From the NCBI GenBank assembly GCA_934045905.1, contig OW203766.1, positions 17,726,309-17,790,308 of the forward strand: DNA of 64,000 bases, given 5' to 3'. Below, piece after piece: positions 10,740-23,300 of this stretch. This DNA is from Leuctra nigra. Lineage: Eukaryota; Arthropoda; Insecta; Plecoptera; Leuctridae. Each line of letters opens with the position of its first letter. The first letter of the stretch is position 1. The notes beneath the pieces were generated by a model. It ran no database searches and was not told the DNA's origin. It saw only the letters and a program-made list of their open reading frames with translations. The translations under genes were made by a program, and so were the position numbers.

Positions 10740-11651
10740 CAGTGGCGTAACTTCAGCTAAGGGGGCCCCCGGGCAAAAACAAAATGTGGCCCCCCTCCCC
10801 TATTCCTCAAAATACAATAATACATGCAATGGCGTATCCAGGATGAAATTTAGGGGGGAGGGGCGGACATTACTAATATTTTGAAAAATCCCAGTGTAAA
10901 ACAGGGGGTTCGGGGGCGCAGCCCACGAGAAAATTTTGGATCAAGGTCATTCATTTATGTGCAATTTTGAATCGCAGTGCATATCTTTTTTGGAAGTTAA
11001 ATATCCAAAAATTAGTCTAAGAGGTTTAAGAATAGGTAATTTTATTGAACTCATTAGGATATGCAGAGATTTTTTGGAATTTTAACTCAATTCTAAACAT
11101 TTAGGAACGTTTTTGACATAATCTGTCTATTTTTAAGTGTTTATTTTCACATATTATTTTCAATTTGCTTATTTACTTAGATGAAATCCTGATTTCGGGG
11201 GGAGGCATGGCCCCCTCGGCCCACCCCTGAATACGCCCTTGAACATGCCACTTTAATAAAATGAAACTCACCTAAAATGTCATTCGTCTGGCTGAGATAG
11301 TTCAACGAATTTCGTGATTTATCATATTATGTTACATATAATTGCATGCTTCGAGGTTTTTCCAGCTGTTAAAAAAGCGCGAGAAACGAACTGGACAAGT
11401 AGGTAAACAATATATCGTTCGAGGCCCCCCCCCTCCCCCTCAACAATAACGTTCGCATGAATCATTGTCAATTGGTTTTATAGCTAGAGCGCAAAGCCAA
11501 CGTGAAAACCTTTTCCATCTCAAAAATGTATAAACTTCTATATTTTACAAATGTATATAAAAAATAAAGCTCAGGGGGCCCCGGCGGGGCCCCTTGAGCA
11601 TGGGGTCCCCCGGGATTTGCCCGGTCATCCCGGGCGGTAGTTACGCCACTG
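10740..11651. mobile_element. hAT-type MITE (912 bp) with a nested element
   Basis: Ends CAGTGGCGTAACTT / AGTTACGCCACTG carry an 8-bp duplication, gcagtatt (10732-10739 and 11652-11659). It contains G/C runs near both ends and a second inverted-repeat element at 10827-11241. Confidence 0.9.
10827..11241. mobile_element. Inverted-repeat element nested in the hAT MITE
   Basis: Ends CAATGGCGTATCC / GAATACGCCCTTG are related to those of the element at 14801-15128. Flanks share 'acatg' but give no clean 8-bp duplication. Confidence 0.65.
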
Positions 11652-11659
11652 GCAGTATT

Positions 11660-13224
11660 GTTTAATTAATCTCTTGTTAACGCATGGATATACACACTGC
11701 ATTGTTGTCTTTCAAGTGTTGTAGAACTCAAGTTTCAATGACACCGCTGAGAGATTTGGCAACGTCGAAATAATTTAATTATTGTTTTGACGTCTAGAGG
11801 TAGATACTTCTTCAACTCCTCCGCAATTCTCAACGATGTATTCTGGTAAATTCTGACTCGAAATACCAACTATCTCATTTTAAACACAAATGGGACAGTT
11901 ATAGCGACAATGAAATCTAATTAAATACGCATTAAGCAACACTGTGATCGCATTTGAACTGTTTAAGGCTGTTCGACCGATACCACGTGACTATAAAACA
12001 CGATATTGTCCAAACTACTGCACTCGACCGAGTTAGATGTTGGTTTCCTAGTTCTATAAGTGATAAAACAAAACTTTGCAATTGCAAAGCACAACGAATC
12101 AAGGTATGTATTAGTTACCTCGCAGTTAAAACTTAGTTTTAAGATAAGTTAAGTTAATTTTGCAACATTTTGTCACACGTTCAAAAGATAATGTATATGA
12201 CACCTTGACTTGTATTTATTTATTCATTTATTTATTTATTTATTTCTTTATTTATTATTAATTGATTTATTTATTTACGCTTTGCAGCGTAGTTATTTAA
12301 CATATTCTCTGATTAGTTAATGATTATGGATGAAAAATCAAATTTTCCGATCAAGCTGAAATTTTGTTAGGTCATTATACGATTAACATTACAACATATT
12401 ATTACATTTTCCAGCCAAGATTACCCAAATAGTGCATTAACTATATAAAAAAACAGCAATTCGAATTACTAAACATAAAAGAAAAATGTGCCTCAAAGGC
12501 TGATTTATCGGTTGATACATTTTACTTTTGTATAGTCAATCTCGTGTACAGATTGAAAACAATTACCAAGTTCAAGTTCAAGTACAGTAATAACAGTAAT
12601 TATCCTTCGTTGTCTCATAAAGTGTAAATTGATTAAATTTTCACATTAGAAAATCGATTTTGCTTAGGGAGACACTTACTATTGATCAGATAGCGATTAT
12701 GCATGGATTGTTGTGAACTATGAGATAAATTACTGCTCCGTGGAATTTAAATCAAAACGATCTACTTTCTAATAACGGTAATTAGCCGTGCATAAAGTAT
12801 AACTATATACTAGACTGCCTATATTAGACTATATTAGACTACCTGGAGACAAGATGATTAAATCACACTCACGAGACAATGTCTTTTCATCTGTTAGCAA
12901 TTTCCATTCCTTTTATCATATCAAAGAAAATTATAGTTTTCTTGTTCTGAAGAAACAGATTGTAATATAGAAATTGTGAAATTATCTCACAACCGTGCGC
13001 TTTTCATGTCGGATATCTTCTTTGATGTTTCTTCCAATAACTGGGACATATTTTATGATACACTCACGGGCATGGAAATTGTGATTTTCAGGCATCGCGA
13101 GTTTGTCTCCTCTTGACTCTTTTCGCTGAGTCTCTTTTCTGTTCCTTTCAATTGTCTTGTTTCTGTGCGTTAGGGAATTTCGGCCCGAGGTGTTGCACAC
13201 ATACATCTGTGCTCGCTCATCAAC
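11660..13224. other. AT-rich intergenic DNA; Helitron-like 3' end at the right
   Basis: No gene is supported. A TTTA-rich simple repeat lies at about 12210-12290. Near 13180-13224 are words typical of the Helitron-like 3' end (ttcggcccgaggtgttgc, gctcgctcatcaac), interrupted by the next element. Confidence 0.4.
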
Positions 13225-13228
13225 ACTT

Positions 13229-13801
13229 CGTCGCCCTAGTACTTATTTGATCCATATCCACTTTTCACTTTTTTGGAGTTAGTGCCACTGACTGTTTACT
13301 CAGTGCTTGTTCTATCTATATCCAAGAACTCTGGTTAAGAATTCTCAATTTTTAACATGATTTCAGTGTTTTTTTGTGTCATATTTTCAGCAAAAATGAC
13401 TTTTTTAATAATTTTATGATGCAACATTAACCATCAGAACCATGTATGCCTTGACTAGTCATTATTGGAGGCACCATTCAGTTATTGTCCCCAACACGGA
13501 AGTAAATAACAATTGAGCAAATGGATATGGATCAAAATTTAACACATATTCTTACTAAAAATGAAAAAATGTTAGCACATTTCATCCATATCCAACCGGA
13601 AGTATCAAATAACTAATAATCTATGGGCCCAAAAGGGGTTTTCTCGCCTGCACATCATTAACTGATTTATTTCCTTAATATTCATGCATCAAACGTCCTT
13701 GAAGACATTGGCATTGAGCAAGGAACAACACATGAACTTTGAAGTCGATTTTCTCCGTTCGCGAAAAAGTGGATATGGATCAAATAAGTATTAGGGCGAC
13801 G
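13229..13801. mobile_element. Inverted-repeat element (573 bp) with ACTT flanks
   Basis: Inverted ends of about 38 bp begin CGTCGCCCTAGTACTTATTT and are bordered by ACTT at 13225-13228 and 13802-13805. It splits a Helitron-like 3' end: left flank gctcgctcatcaac, right flank tacacatagcgtttt. Superfamily not certain. Confidence 0.65.
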
Positions 13802-13901
13802 ACTTTACACATAGCGTTTTCATATGGCTGTCATTACTTACTAAATGTGTAATTTTTGTGTCCGTGGGTGTAAATTACCATAATGCAGCTTAATTAACTA
13901 A

Positions 13902-14056
13902 GGGCCGGTATAACCAAAGTTAATCTGAGCCGGATAACTAAATATTGGACTAAATTGGCGGCACAGCCAATCAGATACCTCAAAATGAGTGAAACAATTG
14001 AATTTAATCCAAAAGTTAGTTAATCCAGCACAATTTAACTTTGGTTATTCCGGGCC
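13902..14056. mobile_element. Harbinger-like MITE (155 bp)
   Basis: Near-perfect hairpin with ends GGGCCGGTATAACCAAAGTT / AACTTTGGTTATTCCGGGCC, flanked by TAA (13899-13901 and 14057-14059). Confidence 0.75.
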
Positions 14057-14304
14057 TAAGAGCTCATTATTTCACGAATAGTTTTAAATAACATAAGCAA
14101 AAATCTAGTCATGCCTGATGTTACTCGTTTAATTTTATTCATAGACAGAGAAATTATTGTTGAAATTATAATAACACTGAAATTATTCAAAATGTCAATA
14201 TTCAATATTTGAAATTATTCAAACATTGTTTCGCCAGTCAAAAAAGTTCAAATTTATTTTTTCCAAAACAATTCATATAAAATAAATTTTTCTTGAACTG
14301 CTCA

Positions 14305-17300
14305 TCACATAACTTGACACTTCTCAAACGTCTCCTCAATCAACGCCCTCACCTCATCCACCGCCCTCTTCACGGGCATCCTCTCCACTCCATACCCACA
14401 CAGCTCCTGCTGCACCGGCGTGCGCAGTGTCTTGTGCGCAGCTGTGCACGCAAGCGCACTGGCCGGCGCCATATACTCGTCTCTCTCCCCCGTGCGCTGG
14501 GTTTCTATCGCCATCCTCCTCCCGCACGGCTGCACGGCGCACGGCCGGGGGTGGCCGAAGTCGTTGACGCAGTAGTACATGTGTTTGTAGCGGTCGACGT
14601 CGTGGTGGGCCACGTGGTATCTGCCGTCGACCTTGTAGACCTCGACGTCGAGGTGCGACTGCGTCAGGACGCCGCTGAGCAGCATGCGGCGCAGCGTCTA
14701 GCAGAATAAGCGTTTTATTTCACATTTACACGCTGAAATAACCACTTTTAGGATAGAAATGTTGTTAGATGTTGTAGCATGGAATACCATTTCATATGGG
14801 CAAGGGCATATTCGGAGACCCCCCCCCCCCCCCTCCCCCGAAATCAGAGCTTCGACTAAAAAAAATCGCATATAAATCGTGTAATGCTTGGAATTGAGTG
14901 AAAAGTTAAAAAATTTGCGCCCCGAACTTTCATATTATGAATTAGTTCGAAGTTTGGAAATTTTTATTTTTTATTTGCTAAAAAAAGCTACTCTGCGATT
15001 CAAAATTGCACCAGAACGAATGAACTTTACCAAATATTAAACCCCCATCTTCCCACTGTTATTTTAAAAAAAAATTAAATGTCCCTTTCCCCCCCCCCTC
15101 ACGAAATTTTATCCTGAATACGCCCTTGCAAATGGGAGACCGGGGAAAAATTTAATACGTAGATCTGTGGATTGTGGAATGAATGACAGCGACGTCACCC
15201 ACCCAGCACGATGCATGCGTGATCGTGTTCCCCCAGACATAGAGACAGCGCATCATCACCGGCTTCTTGATGGAGTTGAGGATGTCGAGGAGGCCGTCGT
15301 CGGTGAGGCGGTTGTGACTGACGTCGAGCAGCTTGACGCGCGAGCAGGGCAGCGCGAAGCTCAGGGTCCTGCGTCAGATACAGACATAGAGACAGCGCAT
15401 CATCACCGGCTTCTTGATGGAGTTGAGGATGTCGAGGAGGCCGTCGTCGGTGAGGCGGTTGTGACTGACGTCGAGCAGCTTGACGCGCGAGCAGGGCAGC
15501 GCGAAGCTCAGGGTCCTGCGTCAGATACAGACATAGAGACAGCGCATCATCACCGGCTTCTTGATGGAGTTGAGGATGTCGAGGAGGCCGTCGTCGGTGA
15601 GGCGGTTGTGACTGACGTCGAGCAGCTTGACGCGCGAGCAGGGCAGCGCGAAGCTCAGGGTCCTGCGTCAGATACAGACATAGAGACAGCGCATCATCAC
15701 CGGCTTCTTGATGGAGTTGAGGATGTCGAGGAGGCCGTCGTCGGTGAGGCGGTTGTGACTGACGTCGAGCAGCTTGACGCGCGAGCAGGGCAGCGCGAAG
15801 CTCAGGGTCCTGCGTCAGATACAGACATAGAGACAGCGCATCATCACCGGCTTCTTGATGGAGTTGAGGATGTCGAGGAGGCCGTCGTCGGTGAGGCGGT
15901 TGTGACTGACGTCGAGCAGCTTGACGCGCGAGCAGGGCAGCGCGAAGCTCAGGGTCCTGCGTCAGATACAGACATAGAGACAGCGCATCATCACCGGCTT
16001 CTTGATGGAGTTGAGGATGTCGAGGAGGCCGTCGTCGGTGAGGCGGTTGTGACTGACGTCGAGCAGCTTGACGCGCGAGCAGGGCAGCGCGAAGCTCAGG
16101 GTCCTGCGTCAGATACAGACATAGAGACAGCGCATCATCACCGGCTTCTTGATGGAGTTGAGGATGTCGAGGAGGCCGTCGTCGGTGAGGCGGTTGTGAC
16201 TGACGTCGAGCAGCTTGACGCGCGAGCAGGGCAGCGCGAAGCTCAGGGTCCTGCGTCAGATACAGACATAGAGACAGCGCATCATCACCGGCTTCTTGAT
16301 GGAGTTGAGGATGTCGAGGAGGCCGTCGTCGGTGAGGCGGTTGTGACTGACGTCGAGCAGCTTGACGCGCGAGCAGGGCAGCGCGAAGCTCAGGGTCCTG
16401 CGTCAGATACAGACATAGAGACAGCGCATCATCACCGGCTGCTTGATGGAGTTGAGGATGTCGAGGAGGCCGTCGTCGGTGAGGCGGTTGTGACTGACGT
16501 CGAGCAGGGCAGCGCGAAGCTCAGGGTCCTGCGTCAGATACAGACATAGAGACAGCGCATCATCACCGGCTTCTTGATGGAGTTGAGGATGTCGAGGAGG
16601 CCGTCGTCGGTGAGGCGGTTGTGACTGACGTCGAGCAGCTTGACGCGCGAGCAGGGCAGCGCGAAGCTCAGGGTCCTGCGTCAGATACAGTGTTAGAGAC
16701 GACGTCCTAGGTGACTGTATCTGACGCCGACGTCATCGCAGACATCAGGTCGTTGTCCAATCACAATTGTGGAGGACGCTGAACCAAACGTGACGTCGAG
16801 AACGCACAACGTCGGATTTTGATGGAAATTTCTGTCCTTTTACGTCGTCCGTTGTTCGGTAGTTGCCGATGTGGCCACTAACCTGGCGCCGACGTCCTCG
16901 ATGTCGTTGTGTCCCAGCATGAGGGCGGTGATCGCCGGCCGGGTCAGGAGGTAGTCGGCGATGTGCTTGGTCGCCAGACATCCGAGGCTGTTGCAGCTGA
17001 GATCGAGGAGGCGTAAAGTGTTGTTCCAACGCAGGCCGAGCGCCAGCAGCTCGAAGTCGTGATCGAGAAAGCCGCACTTCTGCAGATGAAGCTCCAGCAG
17101 GGTCGAGTTGTACTGCAACATCACTTCCAGGTCATCCTAGGTGTCTACAGGGGGAGGGGGGGGGGGGGGGAGAAATCCCTGGACTTACAAAAATACATCG
17201 AAAATACATCGAAATATATCGAACATTCTTTAAAATAATATTCTAACACGTTTCGTTCCCTCAAGAACTCTCATTTTGGGCTTGTTTTAGAAAAAACGGA

Positions 17301-20300
17301 TGCATATATTTTTGTTCACGTTGCAATAAAAGTTAGATCCGTGGAACACGTGCCTACTAATTCGCAGTTATGAATTCATACATTGTTAGAAATTGTCATA
17401 ACTGAAGCAGAAATCATGTTGACATAATATAATTGACCAATGCCGACCTTTTGTTAAACAACTGTTTTACTTTGTTTTTCTTGATCTGATGGGAGGAACG
17501 TTACTTTACAAAATGTTGTGTTATTGTGGCCAGAGGCAAATTGATTGCAAATATTTGTATTTTCTGTCATCAATTTCACCACACCAATGTGTCGACCTGT
17601 GATCATAGAGGTAAGAAAACCCTTCTTACCTCTATGCTGTGATATTTTACGCATTGTATATTATGTTTAATGTTTATAGGCAACTGGATGATTGAAATTA
17701 GTGCAGATGAAAGAATGTTTTGTTATACGTTTTAGTTTTTTACGCAAGCTTATCCCTCTAGAATGTGAGATTTCGGACAAAATCACAACATTTTTCATGC
17801 CAAGAACGTGGATGAATGTTGTTGACAAACATGTAGAGATCCATCATGGCTTCTCATTATAGAGAAATTGAATATAAAATGGATTGCAATCACATTTCGC
17901 GGACGGAAACTATAATGTAGATTAATTGAGCGAGCGACTCCTTTTGGCTCTTTTGGCACGGACCTATGCTTTTTTACCTGTGACTTAGGCTATACAGGTC
18001 ACAGTTTATTTTCGATCGAGCTGAAATTTTGCACACATGTACGGAACAACTGTGGACGTTGCAGACCCTAATTTTTTTGAAATCCACTGATTGGTTCAAA
18101 TTTAAAAAAATAATATCTTTCGATTAGTTAGTTCGATCAATTTGAAATTTTGACTTGTGATTACGACCAACATTGTCATCAATCGTACAAAGTTTCAGCT
18201 AAATCCTCCCATTGGTTAAAATTTAAAAGCATATATCCTGTGATTTTTGAAATTTAAACTAGAACCGATTAACCGATGAACTTAAGGTGATACTAGCGCT
18301 CGGCCGTTTTAGAAAATTGAGAGAGAAAAATTGTTTCATAAGTGAGTGTAACTTTTACAGGATGTTCATATGATCAGTCTGATTTTATATTAGTAGCACT
18401 TTTTAATTTTTGCTTATTGCATTGTTAATTAGGCGCCGGTTATTCAACAAAACCGCGCAAAACTATGAAATTTGCGATACGATTGGAGACCAAACCCGTA
18501 AACTAATTGATCTCAAATATGAATCATGATTAGATGAAAGACAAACTTAGGGTTATCCCTTGGCACATATTTGAAATTTAATTTTATACGGCGCCTAGGG
18601 AGACAAGAAAATAGTTAATTTTTCATCAAAAATCCACTAATTATTACTAATTAACGAAACAAAAAATTCAAAATGTACCAAGAAATAACCCTAAGTTTGT
18701 CCTTTATCTAATCACGATTAAAATTTCAAATAATTTGGTCTACCCATTTCGTCTCCAATCGTATCGCAAAAAGTGTCTACAAAAAGCAGCAAAATCGCTC
18801 GCGCTTGCAGCACCTTAAAACTTTGCATGGCCATTGGTACGAACATTTAAGGTATTTTTCCCAATTTTTTGTCTAATCTGCCTTTATTTTCAAAAGAATT
18901 TGTCATTTTAAGGACATTTTATTCCACAATCTTTAAATATTTGAAAAATTTATACTAAATTATCATCCCTGCCTTCTTTGAGAGAGATAAATTGTTTCAT
19001 AAGTGGGTGTAACTTTGATAGGATGTTCACATGATCAGTCTGATGGTATATAAGTAGAAATTTTTAATTTTTGCTTCTTGCATTGTTAATTAAGCGCCGG
19101 TTATACAACAAAACCGCGCAAAACTATGACATTTCCGATACGATTGGAGACCACCCGCGAACCAATTGAACTCAAATTTTAATCATGATTAGATAAAAGA
19201 CAAACTTAGGGTTATCCCTTGGCACATTTCTAAAATTAAATTTCGTACGGCACCCATTGAGACAAGAAAATATAAATTTTTTTCACCCAAAATCAACTAA
19301 GTATTACTAATTAACGAAACAAAAAATTAAAAATGTACCAAGGGATAACCCAGAGTTTGTCTTTTATCTAATAATGGTTAAAATTTCATATCATTCATCA
19401 ACCCATTTTGTCTCCAATCGTATCCAAAAATGTGTCTTCAAAATGCAGCAAAATCGCTCGCCCTTGCAGCACCTTAAGCTTATTCTCCAATGCCTGTAGA
19501 GCAGCCAAGCAGTCCACAATTCACAGTAAAATGAAAGCATTTTTGAGCTGGCGCATATCAAATCGGATACAGTACACGAAGGACAAATCCTCCAATTGGT
19601 TTAAGTTTAAATAATGTCTTCTGATTGGTCGACAATCAAAATGTTCCGATTAAGTTCAAATTTTGCATGGTGATCAAGACCAACATAATCTAAACTTTTA
19701 CACATTGTAAGCCCAATCAGTCAAGTATTAATTGTCATTTTACGAGTTTAGTATGGGTTCTCAATAGAGATTTCTGGAAAAAGTATCTAGGTAAGTCACG
19801 TCACAATGGATCTGTTATTCATCCAGAGTATATGGAGATTGGAAAGTTGCAGAGAAAAACGTCTTGTGCCGTGTCGTGTATCGTGACTGGGGATGTTCCA
19901 TGTTCTGTGCTCGCTCATCAACGCGTTACTCTGAGCGTTTTCCTAGTAATATGAAAATGAGAACGAAATAGGTATTAGATTTATATTCCATTGTAGATAC
20001 TGTATCAGTACGTACCTCAAAAGTAGAAGGGCGGAAGTCAAATTCAACTATTCTTGAGGTGAGCTCATAAATCAGTATAAATTCCTTCATCAATCATCTT
20101 TGTTGTTTTGTGGTTATAAGTCATTGTATAAGACAATACTTCAATATGTACTTATTTGTTGGCCAGTCTTGGCAATTGATAGATCCTGATCATGTCTATG
20201 ATTAAATGAAAATCAAGAAATTGGACTTCAGCCCTTCTACTTATGAGGTACAGATATGATCGTAATCATCCTTCCAAATGCCCTATCAAGTTGGGTAATT

Positions 20301-23300
20301 TGCCTAGTAAGCATACTAGCTGGTTTTGAGTTTGACTTTAGGTTGCCATCGTAGTATTGCCCCCCCCCCCCCCTCCCCCCCCCCCAGCCCCTCTTCCACA
20401 CACCAACTGCTGTACAACTTCTAGTAACGTGATGCTGGTAGCAATGCATTAAAAATTATTAGTGCTCTTTGCAATACATTTATCAAATGTCTCAATAGAT
20501 TAAAATGATATGATTTTATGAATATAATGCAATCTAAATCATGCATCTAAATATTTGATGAAAAGGGTTTGTGTTCGTTGTTTTCTTAAGCTTGATTTAC
20601 AATGGTCAATGTATTTATCTTCGCTCTTGTTGGCTACTACATACTTGTAGTGCCTGAATTTTCAGATACCGTACACATAATGTTTGTACATAACTCTGTC
20701 ATGACATTTGGAAATTATAAAAATTGTAAAACATTGACACAAATTTAGACTATAGGAGTCAAGAGTTAGGAAGTAACATCAGCCAGTCTGCTGATTAGTG
20801 GATTTCCATGGTCTCCGAGTGCTGCGTAGAACGACTCTCTCTGATTTTCCATGACTTCGTGGAGATAGGCAAATCCTATATCTTGGTGTATGCTCTTCGT
20901 CCGGGTGAACATCGGAGTGCGCAGGGCGATCTTGAGGGCCCTGTTCTGCACCCTCTGCAGCATTGTTCTCGCTCCCGCTGAAGTCCTCTCGTACCACACT
21001 GGTGAGGCGTACGTCAGTGTGGGCACGATGACGCTCTGGATAAGAAGCAGCTTGCTGGTGAGCGGCATGGATTTGCTTTTGAGCAGTGGGAACAGCGCCG
21101 CCGTCTTCCCGTTGGCCTTGCTGGCAATCTTCTCAGCGTGGGCCTTCCAGGAGAGCTTGGCATCCAGGGTGACACCCAGGTAAACATTGCTGGGAGACCA
21201 GGAGACATCTGTACCAGAGATGTTTATGGTAGGGGGTTGAAATTTCCGTCGCTTGGTGAAGAGTGTTGCCTCTGTCTTAGATGAATTTAGGGCTATACGG
21301 TTCTCTGTATACCAGTGGCTGAGTACGTCTAATGCTTTTTGCAGAGGCGGGCCAAGTTGATTAGATGCCATAGATTGGCAGATGACTGCGGCATCGTCAG
21401 CATAGAAAGCTACTTCGGTGTCCGGAATGTTAGTTGGGATGTCATTGGTGAAGATGTTGAAGAGGATGGGGCTAATGATAGATCCCTGAGGAACTCCAGC
21501 CAGAATAGGCCTCGCTGAAGAACAGGCACCGTTGATGTGTACGGTGAAGGATCTTTGATTTAAATAGGAGTGGATGATATTGATTAAGTAGTTGGGGAAT
21601 TGATATTTAATTAGTTTTTGTAGTAGGCCTTCATGCCAAACTCTATCAAATGCTTTAGCAACGTCCAGGAAAACTATACCAGTTCCTTTCAGCTTTTTAA
21701 ATCCATCGTTTATCTTGTCAACCACACGTAGAAGCTGATGTGTTGTTGAATGCTTCTGTCGAAAGCCAAACTGCTCATTGATCAGCAGCTTTGTAGCGTT
21801 TGCGTGGCCTCTAATTCGAGCATGAAGGACCTTTTCAAAAAGCTTCGATAGTGATGAGAGGAGACTAATCGGCCGGTAATTTGCAGGGTCACGAAGATTC
21901 TTTCCCGCTTTCGGGAACACAATGACTTTGGCTACTTTCCATTGGGTGGGGAAGTGTTGAAGACGGAGACTGGCATTAAATATTTCAAGGATACGTTCAC
22001 CGGCAGGTATAGGAAGTTCTTTAAGAATCGTGTTTGTGATCTCGTCAATACCAGGTGCCTTGCCATTTGCAAGTTCATTTAGATATATAATTACTTCGTC
22101 CATAGAGCAGAGAACGACTTCATCATCTTCAGCCTGCGCCTTGTGTATAGCAAGATGGGTTCTTACTTCAGCCTCGATATGTGCTGATGAATTAGTCGGC
22201 GGGTTTGGGGAAAACTGATTTTGAAGCGAATCTGCTAGAACTTCTGCCTTATCATGTGGGCTGCATGCAAGGTGTGTACTACCTTGAATGGGTGGATTTG
22301 GTTGTTTGCTTCTTGTCAGTCGTTTTGCCATGGACCAGAGTGGACGACTCCCTGGTTCTAGTGTGGCTACAGCATCTTCCCACCTCTCTCTCCTGTGGCG
22401 ACGAATTAATTCCTTTACAGATCTGTCTAAGAGCTTATATTCTTCATGTAAATCAGGTGTTCTGAGCGCCTGCCATCTCCTACGTGCACGGTTTCGAGTG
22501 GCTATTGACAGTTTAATTCCACGTGGAAGATCAAATATTGTGCACCTTTTTGTATTACAAATGGGAACACTGATCGCTCTTGCTTCCATAATATTTTCCG
22601 TTAATTTATTTACTGCTAAATCTATATCCTGAAGCGAATCAAGTGGTCCACTCTCCAACTTATTTGATAAATGCTCTCTGAACTTTTCCCAGTCTGCTTT
22701 TCTGTAATTGAATCGAATGATGGGATCAACGATCTCGTATGAGTCCCCTACGCTCAAAAGTACAGGATTATGATCTGAAGACAATTCTAAAAGTGTTTCT
22801 AATTCAATGGAATGTCGCAGATTTTTCACCACCGCAATGTCAAGAACATCAGCTCTTCCTGTAGGGATATGAAGATGTGTCGCTTCTTGCGGTCCAGTCA
22901 CAGTAAAGTCACTTATACGGGAGAGTGAAAGGAGAGTGCGGCCATTGGCGTTGACAACTCGCGAGTTCCAGGCTGTATGCTTAGCATTAAGGTCGCCACC
23001 GAGAATAGTCGGGTAATTCGAGTCCATTAATGCCTCTATATCTGCTGTGAGAAGCTTAGTTCGCGGAGGACAATACGTGGCTATAAGCCGGAGTGGACCC
23101 AGTTTAGTAAAAAGCAGGATAGCGGTAGCCTCTATTGATTTCGTTTCAGGTAAAACAATCTCGTAGTGACTTACTCGATTGTCAATGATGATTGCAGTCC
23201 CTCCTGCTCTCCTGTCTCCTGGACGATCAGTTCTATACACTGAGTGATTGGCAAGCTTAAGCTTGTCCTTAGGGTTAAGATGGGTCTCACAGACAAGGGC

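Larger units (their letters stand above)
17936..19946 (+). mobile_element. Helitron-like copy split by TTAA elements
   Basis: It starts with a diverged TTGAGCGAGCG (17936) and ends with the family's 3' signature: tgctcgctcatcaacgcg, a hairpin AACGC...GCGTT and CTAG (19943-19946) followed by T. The body is interrupted from 18282 to about 19477 by piggyBac-like repeats. No protein coding. Confidence 0.6.

Noticed and set aside
14293..14709. 138-codon plus-strand frame
   Set aside because: Shadow of the last LRRC34 exon on the minus strand, whose DVEVYKVDG region is conserved.
15167..16549. 460-codon plus-strand frame made of 49-residue repeats (DIETAHHHRLLDG...)
   Set aside because: It is the complement of the LRRC34 exon array. 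The unit is a multiple of 3, so one reverse frame stays open by chance. The minus strand carries the conserved LRR pattern and splice sites.
15234..16688. CRISPR-like or satellite array
   Set aside because: Units are contiguous with no variable spacers, and their content is a recognisable LRR exon in a eukaryotic gene.
16745..17077. Alternative minus-strand frame of 110 codons over LRRC34 exon 5
   Set aside because: Overlaps the frame with clear LRRs and correct splice phase; no recognisable features itself.
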